DNA of 38,975 nt from Bacteroidales bacterium (GCA_009774765.1 VSOK01000025.1:1-38975); one strand, 5' to 3'; positions 1-8,139 are shown, counted from the stretch's first letter. The notes: generated by a model from the sequence alone, not told the origin. A program made the numbers and translations.

Positions 1-6
1 TTTTGC

Positions 7-23
7 TATATTTGTTATATTTG
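7..23 (+). promoter_or_regulatory. Bacteroidota -7 promoter boxes upstream of the DUF1573 gene
   Basis: Two copies of TATATTTG lie at 7-14 and 16-23, each matching the -7 consensus TAnnTTTG. The -33 TTTG partner would fall at or before the window edge, so it cannot be checked fully. The boxes place transcription start near base 27, which favours the ATG at 52 as the start codon. Confidence 0.6.
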
Positions 24-51
24 CAGATTGTATGTACAAAGACAGAAAACG

Positions 52-1143
52 ATGAAACAATTCCAGCATATATTCAGAACGGCTATTCTGATGATATGCA
101 TCTGCATTTCAATCAGTGCCGCATCCCAGGGGAAAGCAGGAAATACCGTCACATTCGACAGGACAGTATATGATTTCGGAGACGTACTCCTAAGCGATGG
201 AGCACTGTCATGTTCATTCACTATGACGAACACAAGCAGCAAACCTGTCGTAATATACAGTGTGACAACCTCCTGCGGATGCACTAACGTCAACTGGAGC
301 AGAGAGCCCATACTCCCTGGAAAGACGGCAAAGATTTCAGCGTCATACACCAACGATGAAGGTCCCTACCCTTTTGACAAGACGCTTACAGTCCACATAT
401 CTGATGTACAGAAACCGGTGATACTGCGTCTGAGGGGAATAAGCCATGAAAAAAAGAAATCCCTGGCTGAAATGTATCCTGTACGTTACGGACATTTAGG
501 ATTCAGAAGCAAGGAGTTGAAATGCGGCAATCTGGAAAGAGGAAATGTCAAAAGCGACGAGACCAGAATCGCCAACTTCTCCGGCGTACCTGCAGAAGTG
601 AAATTCACAGACATATCAGAAGGATTGTCATTGTCCGTAAATCCCAATCCGATACCTGCTGGAGGTGTAGCGACAATGACCTTTTCCGTAACAGGCATCG
701 AAGGAATCTGGGGAAAGAACAGTTATTCTGCGACACCGGTAGTAAACGGAGAAAAGGCACCGGAGCACATAACTGTCAATGCCTTTACCAAAGAGAACTT
801 CGGAGGAATGACCAAAGCTGAACGTGACAATGCCGCAAGACCGATGTTCAAGGCAAGCTCATACTCATTCGGCAAGGTCAGACAAGGCACGAAGGTTAAG
901 GCACAATGGGAATTCAGCAACGCCGGCAAGGCCGAACTCAAGATATACAAGATAGACATTGATGCAGAAAAGGCATCGGCGTCAGGCACAACCGTACTGA
1001 AGACAGGTGAAAAAGGGACATTGACAGTCGAGCTGGATACCTCGACGATGCCGAAAGGTGAAACGCTTGTGATAGTGACCCTGACGACAAACTCACCTCT
1101 GAGACCGATAGTAAATCTTTTTATAAACGGATGGCTTGAATAA
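52..1143 (+). CDS. DUF1573 domain protein, exported
   Basis: This 363-residue protein begins with a signal peptide (MKQFQHIFRTAILMICICIS, then a small-residue cleavage region near AASQ). It carries two Ig-like DUF1573 segments. The first, around residues 30-115, has the hallmark DFGDV start and the SCGCT motif. The second, around residues 270-360, starts SFGKVRQG and lacks the CGC motif. DUF1573 proteins are common in Bacteroidota, exported, and of unknown function; their fold resembles ASH/MSP-type beta domains. A frame-compatible TTG lies at 28 but is next to the promoter, so ATG 52 is preferred. The gene is followed after 12 bp by the ArsP_2-type exporter, so the two are probably cotranscribed. 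Function not known. Confidence 0.88.
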   Translation: MKQFQHIFRTAILMICICISISAASQGKAGNTVTFDRTVYDFGDVLLSDGALSCSFTMTNTSSKPVVIYSVTTSCGCTNVNWSREPILPGKTAKISASYTNDEGPYPFDKTLTVHISDVQKPVILRLRGISHEKKKSLAEMYPVRYGHLGFRSKELKCGNLERGNVKSDETRIANFSGVPAEVKFTDISEGLSLSVNPNPIPAGGVATMTFSVTGIEGIWGKNSYSATPVVNGEKAPEHITVNAFTKENFGGMTKAERDNAARPMFKASSYSFGKVRQGTKVKAQWEFSNAGKAELKIYKIDIDAEKASASGTTVLKTGEKGTLTVELDTSTMPKGETLVIVTLTTNSPLRPIVNLFINGWLE

Positions 1144-1155
1144 TCCGATTCAGAT

Positions 1156-2286
1156 ATGACACACCTTATTATAGACATACTGCGCAACTCCATACTTATT
1201 ACAGGACTCGTCACGATAATGATGATGATGATAGAGTCCTTCAACATTGAATCGCACGGAAAATTCTTCTCCGGTCTCAGGAAAAGCCGTTCTGGACAGA
1301 TAGTCATAGCGGCATTGCTCGGATCGGTTCCCGGCTGTATGGGAGGATTTGCGACCGTATCACTCTACACACACAGGATGATGAGCTTCGGGGCTTTGAT
1401 AGCTATGATGATAGCATCATCCGGGGATGAAGCTTTCGTGATAATGGCTATGCTCCCTGACCAGGCGATATGGATATTTGCAATCCTGTTCATTACAGCA
1501 ATAGTCGCAGGAATTGCAACCGACCTCATACACGACTCTCTGCACAGGAAACGGTGCGACAAGGAAGAACATTGCGGATGCGGGGACACGATGCAGTGCG
1601 AAGACGGCTACAAAGTCCACGAACACGAAAAAGACAGTACAGAAAAGGCAAGGCATTTCGGATGGAAAAGAATTGTAATGTTTGCCGGTGTCGCCGTATT
1701 TATAGCAGCTCTTGCGACAGGACGTCTTGCGCACGAACACGAACATGGGCACAGCCACCAAGACGATAATAACATCGAATCCGTTGAACAGCATAATCAT
1801 TCTGAAATCGGCATAGACCTTCTCAGTGAAGACTGGATGAATGTCCTGTTCGCCTGCCTCAGCGTATTCGTACTTGGAGTATTGGCTTTCTCTTCAGACC
1901 ATTTCGTGGATGAGCATCTGTGGGAGCATATTGTCAAAAGACATCTTCCCGGGATATTCCTATGGACATTCGGAGTGCTGGCCCTGATAGGAATCGGACT
2001 CCACTATATCGACATAAGCGGATGGATAAGCGACAATACGGCACTTATGATTCTGCTTGCAGTCCTGATAGGGATAATTCCCGAGTCAGGTCCGCATATG
2101 ATTTTCGTAACACTGTATGCAAGCGGTATCGTGTCACTTCCTGTACTTCTTGCAAGCTGCATATCACAGGACGGTCATTCATCCATTCCGCTGCTTGCTG
2201 AAAGCAAAAAGAGTTTTCTCAAAGCAAAGCTGATCAACTGCGCCGTAGCACTTGCCGTAGGATTCGGAGCTATGCTTTTCATTTGA
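1156..2286 (+). CDS. ArsP_2-type putative heavy-metal exporter (10-TM permease)
   Basis: A 376-residue polytopic membrane protein with about ten hydrophobic segments in two halves, roughly residues 5-130 and 220-376. It resembles the ArsP_2 family (putative 10-TM heavy-metal exporters, often labelled arsenic efflux or putative manganese transporter). Each half contains a similar turn: LLGSVPGCMGGF near residue 55 and IGIIPESGPHMIF near residue 310. The linker between the halves is rich in metal ligands. It has a Cys/His patch near residues 133-160 (HCGCGD, then QCEDG and HEHEKD) and a His patch near 193-216 (HEHEHGHSH, QHNH). The family supports metal or metalloid transport, but the substrate cannot be read from sequence. 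Its last 8 bases overlap the convergent lacI gene. Confidence 0.78.
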   Translation: MTHLIIDILRNSILITGLVTIMMMMIESFNIESHGKFFSGLRKSRSGQIVIAALLGSVPGCMGGFATVSLYTHRMMSFGALIAMMIASSGDEAFVIMAMLPDQAIWIFAILFITAIVAGIATDLIHDSLHRKRCDKEEHCGCGDTMQCEDGYKVHEHEKDSTEKARHFGWKRIVMFAGVAVFIAALATGRLAHEHEHGHSHQDDNNIESVEQHNHSEIGIDLLSEDWMNVLFACLSVFVLGVLAFSSDHFVDEHLWEHIVKRHLPGIFLWTFGVLALIGIGLHYIDISGWISDNTALMILLAVLIGIIPESGPHMIFVTLYASGIVSLPVLLASCISQDGHSSIPLLAESKKSFLKAKLINCAVALAVGFGAMLFI

Positions 2287-3334
2287 AATAATAGTCGCAG
2301 TTAAGACGGTTGAGTATATCCATCGGGGTGAAATTGTCACGTTTCTGCAGAGGACGGCGCAGGATTGCGGTCTCCACTATGGAATTTATGGCATCCACGG
2401 CCTGCTGGTCGGAATGCTGGGCAATAAGAAACTGAACATATCCTTCCCTCATCGCCGACAGGTTCCTTTCCAGGACATCAAACCCGACAACACGGCAGCC
2501 AACAATATTCCTCTGTCTCAGATAATCGGTCACCAGATGGATACGCGAATTGAACATCACTATATTCTTTGACGGAGAAGCAGCGAACATATTGTCCAGA
2601 GTATCATAGATGCTGTCACTGTCTTTCGGGTCGATAAACACATTGTTGATTTCACATCCCGGACAGTGCTCCCTGATATAGTCCTTGAATCCGGTACGTC
2701 TCATATAGGTCGGATCGGAAAGTCCTTCCTTGTCCCTGGCGATACGTATTATATTTATTCTGTCCGTATCCATACCTCCGGTCAGAATATCTGCGCAAAG
2801 GTATCCGCTCTGATACATCTGCATTCCGAAATAGGCAAGATATCCGTCTTCTTCAAGTTTGGAATCAATATAGACATAGCATATTCCCCTGTCAGACAAT
2901 TCTTTGACAAATTTCAGAGTTTCATTGCTGAACATAGGTGCAATCACCACTCCCACAGGGTCTTCATCAAGTGTAGCCCTGCAGGCTCTGATAAAAGACT
3001 CCACATCATACTGGTCATAGCTTACGGTAACGACGGATACACTGTATTTGGAAGCCTCTTCCCTACCCTTCGCGATACCCCTGTCCGTAAGTTCCCAAAA
3101 GTCACCCGGATTGAACTCGGGGATGAGGCATACTATTTTTCTGGTCTTCCTTGATGCAAGAAGTGAAGCATATACATTGGGCTTGAATCCAAGATCCTCT
3201 ATGACCCGGAGCACTTTCTCTTTGCTTTTCGATGAAACTTCCCCTCTGTTGTGCAGCACCCTGTCGACGGTCCCCTTGGAGACTCCCGCCGCTTTCGCCA
3301 CGTCATTTATAGTAATTTTATTATCTTCACCCAT
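2279..3334 (-). CDS. LacI-family transcriptional regulator of the hexuronate genes
   Basis: A 351-residue LacI/GalR regulator. The N-terminal helix-turn-helix reads ITINDVAKAAGVSKGTVDRV (about residues 7-26), followed by the hinge segment FKPNVYASLLASRK. A periplasmic-binding-protein-like effector domain follows, from about residue 65 to the end. It is divergent from kdgK-eda-exuT, and the 283-bp gap holds promoters for both sides and a palindrome. It is therefore probably the local regulator of 2-keto-3-deoxygluconate or hexuronate catabolism. The effector is inferred from context only. Its stop codon lies inside the 3' end of the convergent exporter gene, an 8-bp overlap. Start chosen at the ATG directly before the helix-turn-helix. 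Confidence 0.9.
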   Translation of the reverse strand: MGEDNKITINDVAKAAGVSKGTVDRVLHNRGEVSSKSKEKVLRVIEDLGFKPNVYASLLASRKTRKIVCLIPEFNPGDFWELTDRGIAKGREEASKYSVSVVTVSYDQYDVESFIRACRATLDEDPVGVVIAPMFSNETLKFVKELSDRGICYVYIDSKLEEDGYLAYFGMQMYQSGYLCADILTGGMDTDRINIIRIARDKEGLSDPTYMRRTGFKDYIREHCPGCEINNVFIDPKDSDSIYDTLDNMFAASPSKNIVMFNSRIHLVTDYLRQRNIVGCRVVGFDVLERNLSAMREGYVQFLIAQHSDQQAVDAINSIVETAILRRPLQKRDNFTPMDILNRLNCDYYFK

Positions 3335-3439
3335 AGACTGAAAAATTGATACTCTTTCGGGAAATACAGCCCAAAACCAGACCGGACGTCAATTTTGCCT
3401 GCAGGTCCGCCGGTACTATGTCGTATATCTCCGCCAGCA

Positions 3440-3447
3440 CAAATATA
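3440..3447 (-). promoter_or_regulatory. Candidate -7 box for the lacI-type gene
   Basis: The minus strand reads TATATTTG here, an exact match to TAnnTTTG, about 105 bp upstream of the regulator start. The region where its -33 box should lie coincides with the palindrome at 3466-3475, which suggests autoregulation. No good TTTG is visible at -33. Confidence 0.55.
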
Positions 3448-3456
3448 AGAATTTAT

Positions 3457-3478
3457 TTTCCGTTACCGTGCACGGAAA
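3457..3478. promoter_or_regulatory. Candidate LacI-family operator
   Basis: A perfect 10-bp palindrome CCGTGCACGG occupies 3466-3475, with the central CG-containing symmetry usual for LacI-family operators. A second, looser inverted repeat, TTTCCGT and ACGGAAA, surrounds it. The site is 17 bp upstream of the kdgK -7 box, covering its -33 region, and 18 bp upstream of the lacI -7 box. It could therefore block both promoters. Binding by this regulator is inferred. Confidence 0.5.
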
Positions 3479-3492
3479 TTGAAAATAATTAT

Positions 3493-3500
3493 TACTTTTG
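3493..3500 (+). promoter_or_regulatory. -7 promoter box for kdgK-eda-exuT
   Basis: TACTTTTG matches the Bacteroidota -7 consensus TAnnTTTG and is followed by the frequent CAG. The predicted transcript start near 3504 gives a leader of about 114 bases before kdgK. The expected -33 position is taken by the palindrome and lacks a clear TTTG, as would fit a regulated promoter. Confidence 0.6.
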
Positions 3501-3534
3501 CAGCTGACGATTTTGGAACATCGTATGGAATCAC

Positions 3535-3569
3535 ACTTGACCAGTCAACAAAATCACTGGTTATCAAGT
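3535..3569 (+). promoter_or_regulatory. Hairpin in the kdgK mRNA leader
   Basis: The arms ACTTGACCAGT (3535-3545) and ACTGG-TTA-TCAAGT (3556-3569) form an 11-bp stem with a 3-base bulge and a 10-base loop. There is no U-run, so it is not an intrinsic terminator. It lies 48 bp before the kdgK start. It could be an mRNA stability or control element, or a second operator at DNA level. Confidence 0.4.
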
Positions 3570-3617
3570 AGATAGTTTACAATTGGATAGAATTAACATT
3601 AAAAATAAGAAAACAAA

Positions 3618-4658
3618 ATGCCAAAAGTAATCACATTCGGAGAGATTATGCTCAGGCTTTCCACTCCAGGCTATCTGAGATTTTCACAGACAAAACAATT
3701 TGAAGCCACCTTCGGCGGCGGAGAAGCAAATGTAGCCGTTTCACTTGCCAACTACGGCATTGACACGGAATTCGTCACAAGATTCCCCAAAAATGACATT
3801 GCCGCAAGCTGCATCAAGGATCTTCACAGCTACGGAGTCGGAACAAGATTCTGCGTTGAAGGAGGTGACAGGCTCGGCATATATTTCCTTGAGACAGGAG
3901 CCGTTGCGCGTCCGAGCAAGGTCGTATATGACAGGGCGAACTCAGCCATCTCACAGATCGAGAAAGGAATGATAGACTGGGAAAAAGTCTTTGAAGGAGC
4001 AGACTGGTTCCATTGGACAGGCATCACCCCTGCCATCAGCCAGGGAGCTGCAGATGTATGCCTTGAGGCTATACAGGCTGCCAACAGGCTCGGAGTCACT
4101 GTATCATGCGATCTCAACTACCGCAAGAATCTCTGGAAATACGGGAAGACAGCCTCAGAGGTAATGCCGGAGCTTGTAGCCGGATGCGATGTAATACTCG
4201 GCAACGAAGAAGATGCGGAAAAAGTATTCGGAATCAAGCCTGAGGGATTTGACGTGACCGCAACAAAAGGAGAAGTGAACGCTGCGGAATTCGAAAGCGT
4301 ATGCACTCAGCTTATGGCAAAATTCCCTCGTGCAAAAAAAGTGATCATCACTCTGAGAGGCTCCATCAATGCCAACCACAACACTTGGGGAGGAGTCCTT
4401 TTTGACGGAGAAAAACTTTACCAGTCACCACGTTATGACATCACACACATAGTCGACCGCGTAGGAGGAGGAGATTCATTTATGGGAGGACTCATCTATG
4501 GACTGCTCACATATACAGGCGATGATCAGAAGGCGCTGAATTTCGCAGTCGCAGCATCATGCCTCAAGCATACAATTTTCGGAGACTACAATCAGGTCAC
4601 AGTCGCTGAAGTGGAAAACCTTATGAAAGGCGACGGTTCAGGCAGGGTATCAAGATAA
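3618..4658 (+). CDS. kdgK: 2-dehydro-3-deoxygluconokinase (KDG kinase)
   Basis: A 346-residue PfkB/ribokinase-family sugar kinase. It is expected to phosphorylate 2-keto-3-deoxygluconate with ATP to KDPG in the cytosol. The N-terminal substrate-binding part has ITFGEIMLRLS (residues 5-15) and FGGGEANVAVSLANYG (about 32-47). The C-terminal PfkB signature VGGGDSFMGG carries the catalytic base at Asp286. Length is normal for the family. It is first in an operon with eda 11 bp downstream and an ExuT-like transporter, which supports KDG rather than ribose or fructose as substrate. The ATG is preceded by an A-rich leader without a Shine-Dalgarno sequence, as is usual in Bacteroidota. Confidence 0.92.
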   Translation: MPKVITFGEIMLRLSTPGYLRFSQTKQFEATFGGGEANVAVSLANYGIDTEFVTRFPKNDIAASCIKDLHSYGVGTRFCVEGGDRLGIYFLETGAVARPSKVVYDRANSAISQIEKGMIDWEKVFEGADWFHWTGITPAISQGAADVCLEAIQAANRLGVTVSCDLNYRKNLWKYGKTASEVMPELVAGCDVILGNEEDAEKVFGIKPEGFDVTATKGEVNAAEFESVCTQLMAKFPRAKKVIITLRGSINANHNTWGGVLFDGEKLYQSPRYDITHIVDRVGGGDSFMGGLIYGLLTYTGDDQKALNFAVAASCLKHTIFGDYNQVTVAEVENLMKGDGSGRVSR

Positions 4659-4669
4659 ATTCTACAGAA

Positions 4670-5335
4670 ATGGCAAAATACAATAAAATGGAAGTTCTGT
4701 CAGCTGTCAAAGAGACAGGAATGGTACCTGTATTCTATCACGCTGACATTGAAACTGCAAAAAATGTAATCAAGGCCTGCTATGAAGGCGGTGTCAGGGC
4801 ATTTGAATTCACCAACCGTGGAGATTTCGCCCACGAGGTATTCGGAGAACTTGTAAAATTCGCAAACAAGGAGCTTCCGGGAATGATTGTGGGAGTCGGC
4901 TCTGTAGTAGACCCGGCAACAGCCGCACTATATATACAGCTCGGGGCGAACTTTGTTGTCGGACCGCTTTTCAATCCTGAAATCGCTCCTATATGCAACA
5001 GAAGACTTGTACCGTACTGCCCAGGATGCGGTACCGTGTCGGAAATAGGCAAAGCCCAGGAATTGGGGTGCGACCTCTGCAAGGTTTTCCCCGGAGACGT
5101 TCTCGGGCCTGCTTTTGTAAAAGGCCTCAGGGCACCGATGCCGTGGAGCCAGATTATGGTGACCGGAGGAGTAAAGCCGACCGCAGAGAATCTTGAAGGC
5201 TGGTTCAAAGCCGGTGTCACCTGTGTCGGAATGGGCAGCAACCTTTTCCCTAAGGAGGTCATAGCCGCAAAACAGTGGAGCAAAATCACCGAACTCTGCA
5301 AAAACGCGCTTGACATCATAAAAGAGGTAAGATAA
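4670..5335 (+). CDS. eda: KDPG/KHG aldolase
   Basis: A 221-residue class I aldolase expected to split KDPG into pyruvate and glyceraldehyde 3-phosphate, and possibly also act on 2-keto-4-hydroxyglutarate. The Schiff-base lysine is Lys138 in CKVFPGD. The catalytic Glu and the phosphate or substrate Arg lie in AFEFTNRGDFA (about residues 44-54), matching the E-x-T-x-R pattern of E. coli Eda. The phosphate-binding segments MVTGGVKPT and GVTCVGMGSNLF complete the barrel. It follows kdgK by 11 bp, so the two products act in sequence. The transporter gene follows after 55 bp. Confidence 0.92.
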   Translation: MAKYNKMEVLSAVKETGMVPVFYHADIETAKNVIKACYEGGVRAFEFTNRGDFAHEVFGELVKFANKELPGMIVGVGSVVDPATAALYIQLGANFVVGPLFNPEIAPICNRRLVPYCPGCGTVSEIGKAQELGCDLCKVFPGDVLGPAFVKGLRAPMPWSQIMVTGGVKPTAENLEGWFKAGVTCVGMGSNLFPKEVIAAKQWSKITELCKNALDIIKEVR

Positions 5336-5390
5336 ATACAGACAAACCAAGACAACAACTGAATATTAACCCGTTTATAAAACATCTTTA

Positions 5391-6866
5391 ATGGAATCTA
5401 CATCTAAGAAACTGATGACAAACTGGCGATGGTGGATGGTAGTGCTGCTTTTCGTTGCTACCACCGTGAATTATATGGACCGCCAGGTTCTTTCCCTCAC
5501 CTGGAAAGACTTCATCGCTCCTGAGTTCCACTGGACAGACGGAGACTACGGTCTGATCACGGCCATCTTCTCACTCGTCTACGCAATATGTATGCTTTTT
5601 GCCGGCAAATTCGTGGACTGGATGGGTACCAAGAAAGGCTACCTTTGGGCAATCGGCATCTGGTCGGCAGGAGCCTGCCTCCACGCAGCCTGCGGCTGGG
5701 CGACAATGCACATCGAAGGATATGCTTCAGTAGAGACAATGGCAGCATTGGAGACCGGTTCGGCAGCAGCATTGGCAATCGCATCCACAAGCGTATGGCT
5801 GTTCCTCGCGGCAAGGTGCATCCTTGCCCTCGGTGAAGCAGGAAACTTCCCTGCAGCCATAAAGGTTACAGCAGAATATTTCCCTAAGAAGGACAGGGCA
5901 TTCGCCACTTCCATCTTCAACTCAGGAGCGTCAGTAGGCGCGCTTGTAGCTCCGGCTACAATTCCGATCCTCGCACAGTTCTTCAAGGACAGAGGCATTG
6001 GCGGAGGCTGGGAAATGGCATTCATAATCATCGGTGCCCTCGGCTTTATATGGATGGGATTCTGGGTATTTATGTACAACAAGCCAGAGAAGTCCAGATT
6101 CGTCAATGAGGCAGAACTTGCATACATCAACCAGGACGATGCTGAAGACACAAATGCTGCTGCAAAGGCAGAAGCCGGAGAACAGAAATCCATTTCTCTC
6201 TGGAAATGCTTCACATACCGCCAGACATGGTCTTTCATTACAGGCAAATTCTTCACTGACGGAGTATGGTGGTTCTACCTGTTCTGGGCACCTGCATATT
6301 TCTCTGACCAGTACGGCTATGCATCAAGTTCAGGTATGGGTATGGCCCTTATAATCACCCTTTATGCTATTGTGACAATATTGTCCATATTCGGAGGCTA
6401 TCTGCCTAAACTTTTCGTAGAGAAGAAAGGTATGAACCCTTATAACGGACGTATGCTTGCCATGCTCATTTTTGCATTCCTTCCTCTGCCTGCACTTCTT
6501 GCACAGAGCGCTGGAGCGATTTCTGTATGGTGGCCTGCGATCATCATCGGTCTTGCAGGAGCCGGACATCAGGCATGGTCAGCCAACCTGTTCTCGACAA
6601 TCGGCGATATGTTCCCAAAATCTACAATATCCACAATCACCGGTATCGGCGGAATGGCAGGAGGAATAGGTTCATTCTTCATCCAGCTTGGAGCAGGTAA
6701 AGTCTTCGACTACACCGCATCAATGGGAGAAGCGTTCACATTCTTCGGTTTTGAAGGAAAATCAGCAGGATATATGATTGTATTCTGCGGCTGCGCTGTG
6801 GCTTACCTCATCGCATGGAGCATAATGAAAACACTTGTTCCTCACTACAAGAAAATAGACGCATAA
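5391..6866 (+). CDS. exuT: Hexuronate transporter, MFS anion:cation symporter family
   Basis: A 491-residue major facilitator with about 12 membrane segments. It starts with the ACS-family pattern NYMDRQVLSLT (about residues 24-34), and has the family signature RCILALGEAGNFPAAIK near 143-159. The role is inner-membrane uptake of galacturonate or glucuronate with H+. It is longer than the approximately 430-residue ExuT of enterobacteria. The extra length includes a loop near residues 103-128 (HIEGYASVETMAALE) and an Ala/Glu-rich central loop near 240-265. Its place behind kdgK and eda supports hexuronate or KDG as substrate. The isomerase and oxidoreductase genes (uxaC, uxaB, uxaA) are not in this window, so the upper pathway is encoded elsewhere. 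Confidence 0.85.
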   Translation: MESTSKKLMTNWRWWMVVLLFVATTVNYMDRQVLSLTWKDFIAPEFHWTDGDYGLITAIFSLVYAICMLFAGKFVDWMGTKKGYLWAIGIWSAGACLHAACGWATMHIEGYASVETMAALETGSAAALAIASTSVWLFLAARCILALGEAGNFPAAIKVTAEYFPKKDRAFATSIFNSGASVGALVAPATIPILAQFFKDRGIGGGWEMAFIIIGALGFIWMGFWVFMYNKPEKSRFVNEAELAYINQDDAEDTNAAAKAEAGEQKSISLWKCFTYRQTWSFITGKFFTDGVWWFYLFWAPAYFSDQYGYASSSGMGMALIITLYAIVTILSIFGGYLPKLFVEKKGMNPYNGRMLAMLIFAFLPLPALLAQSAGAISVWWPAIIIGLAGAGHQAWSANLFSTIGDMFPKSTISTITGIGGMAGGIGSFFIQLGAGKVFDYTASMGEAFTFFGFEGKSAGYMIVFCGCAVAYLIAWSIMKTLVPHYKKIDA

Positions 6867-6894
6867 TCCATAATACCAAAAATCTATAATCAAT

Positions 6895-6928
6895 CTATGC
6901 CGGCCGCGAGGTCGGCATAGATTTTTTT
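6895..6928 (+). terminator. Rho-independent terminator of the kdgK-eda-exuT operon
   Basis: CTATGCCGGCC and GGTCGGCATAG pair over 11 bp with one G-U and a GCGA tetraloop, followed by A and seven T (6922-6928). It sits 28 bp after the exuT stop codon. Confidence 0.9.
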
Positions 6929-6973
6929 GCGCATAGGCCAGAAGCATCTTCTGCCAGACAGACACAGTTATAT

Positions 6974-7009
6974 AAAAACAAAAATAGCCGCTCCTTTTGA
7001 CGGAACGGC
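6974..7009 (-). terminator. Rho-independent terminator of the rpsF-rpsR-rplI operon
   Basis: On the minus strand GCCGTTCC and GGAGCGGC form an 8-bp stem with one G-U pair and a 7-base loop, followed by the U-rich tract TATTTTTGTTTTT. It lies 26 bp after the rplI stop codon. Confidence 0.85.
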
Positions 7010-7035
7010 CATTCTGAATTTTATGCGGGAACTGC

Positions 7036-7482
7036 TTACTCAGCAGCTACAACCTCAACTTTTACTGTACCTTTGATATCTTTGTAGCACTTTACAGTTG
7101 CCTCGAAAGTACCAAGTTCCTTTGCATCAGAAGCGAAAGTGATGTCTTTCTTCTCTACAGAGAATCCTGCAGCGTTGAGCTGCTCCTCAATCTGTGCTGT
7201 AGTAACAGAACCATAGATTTTGCCGGACTCGCTGACTTTCATAGCGATCTTTACTGAAGCCTCGGCAAGCTTTGCTGCAAGAGCCTCAGCATCTGCACGA
7301 AGTTTAGCCTCTTTGTGAGCCCTCTGACGAAGGTTCTCAGCGTGCATCTTCTTTGCAGAAGAAGTTGCAAGGATTGCAAAACCCTGTGGAATAAGGTAGT
7401 TGATGGCATAACCTGCCTTTACCTCTACGATATCATCTGCGTGACCGAGCTTGGCCACATCTTTTTTCAAAATAATTTCCAT
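7036..7482 (-). CDS. rplI: 50S ribosomal protein L9
   Basis: A 148-residue L9, the usual length. The N-terminal rRNA-binding domain starts MEIILKKDVAKLGHADDIVE and contains the family signature around GYAINYLIPQGFA. A Lys/Ala/Glu-rich connecting helix (about residues 42-75) leads to the C-terminal domain ending in VKVEVVAAE. It is the third gene of the S6-S18-L9 operon, 12 bp after rpsR, and is followed by the operon terminator. Confidence 0.98.
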   Translation of the reverse strand: MEIILKKDVAKLGHADDIVEVKAGYAINYLIPQGFAILATSSAKKMHAENLRQRAHKEAKLRADAEALAAKLAEASVKIAMKVSESGKIYGSVTTAQIEEQLNAAGFSVEKKDITFASDAKELGTFEATVKCYKDIKGTVKVEVVAAE

Positions 7483-7494
7483 AAAGCTGTTCTC

Positions 7495-7761
7495 CTATTT
7501 CAAAAGGTCTGTTACGTATGGGAGAAGTGCAAGATGTCTTGCTCTCTTGACTGCCTGAGCCACCTTTCTCTGGAATTTGAGAGAAGTACCGGTGAGACGG
7601 CGAGGAAGGATTTTACCCTGCTCGTTCAGGAATTTCTTGAGGAACTCAGCGTCCTTGTAGTCAACATATTTGATACCTGCCTTTTTAAAGCGGCAGTATT
7701 TTTTCTTTCTTACCTCTACTGTAGGAGGGTTAAGATAACGGATTTCATTGTTCTGTGCCAT
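7495..7761 (-). CDS. rpsR: 30S ribosomal protein S18
   Basis: An 88-residue S18. The core YVDYKDAEFLKKFLNEQGK (about residues 33-51) is followed by the highly conserved ILPRRLTGTSLKFQRKVAQA and a basic helix, KRARHLALLPY. S18 binds S6 in the 30S platform, and the S6:S18 complex is known in several bacteria to bind its own mRNA leader. The gene lies 11 bp after rpsF and 12 bp before rplI. Confidence 0.98.
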   Translation of the reverse strand: MAQNNEIRYLNPPTVEVRKKKYCRFKKAGIKYVDYKDAEFLKKFLNEQGKILPRRLTGTSLKFQRKVAQAVKRARHLALLPYVTDLLK

Positions 7762-7772
7762 AATTCACCTCC

Positions 7773-8111
7773 TTATTTAGCCTGTTTGTTAGCCCTTCTC
7801 TTCTCTGCATAAGCGATTGAGTGCTTATCCATAGCGAAAGTAAGGAATCTGATGATTCTCTCATCACGACGATACTGTGTCTCAAGAGTGTCAATGAACT
7901 GTGAATCAGCCTTGAACTCAATCAGATAATAAAATCCTGTGGTCTTTTTCTGGATCGGGTAAGCAAGCTGCTTCAGACCCCAGTCCTCTTCGTACACGAT
8001 CTCACCACCATTCTCTTTGATGAAAGAGGTGTACTTGGCAACCGCTTCCTTCATCTGAACATCAGACAAAACGGGAGTTGCAATGAAAACGGTTTCGTAC
8101 TGTTTGATCAT
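7773..8111 (-). CDS. rpsF: 30S ribosomal protein S6
   Basis: A 112-residue S6 of normal length. It starts MIKQYETVFIATPVLSD and contains the conserved region GGEIVYEEDWGLKQLAYPI (about residues 35-53), then the YYLIEFK strand. It is first in the operon rpsF-rpsR-rplI. A full promoter lies upstream at 8172-8202, and a strong hairpin lies between the promoter and the gene at 8140-8170. The short acidic tail known from E. coli S6 is absent, as is usual outside enterobacteria. Confidence 0.98.
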   Translation of the reverse strand: MIKQYETVFIATPVLSDVQMKEAVAKYTSFIKENGGEIVYEEDWGLKQLAYPIQKKTTGFYYLIEFKADSQFIDTLETQYRRDERIIRFLTFAMDKHSIAYAEKRRANKQAK

Positions 8112-8139
8112 TTTGTTAATAATTAAATGTTAATAAATC

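Noticed and set aside
3376..3395. Possible further remnant of the dispersed repeat (AGACCGGACGT)
   Set aside because: Only 11 bases match and the flanking blocks are missing, so chance similarity is likely.
4780..5385. Open frame of 201 codons on the minus strand
   Set aside because: It is the shadow of eda; the plus-strand frame has catalytic Lys138 and operon context.
5639..6256. Open frame of 205 codons on the minus strand
   Set aside because: It is the shadow of the exuT gene, with a Pro/Ala-rich composition typical of antisense frames.
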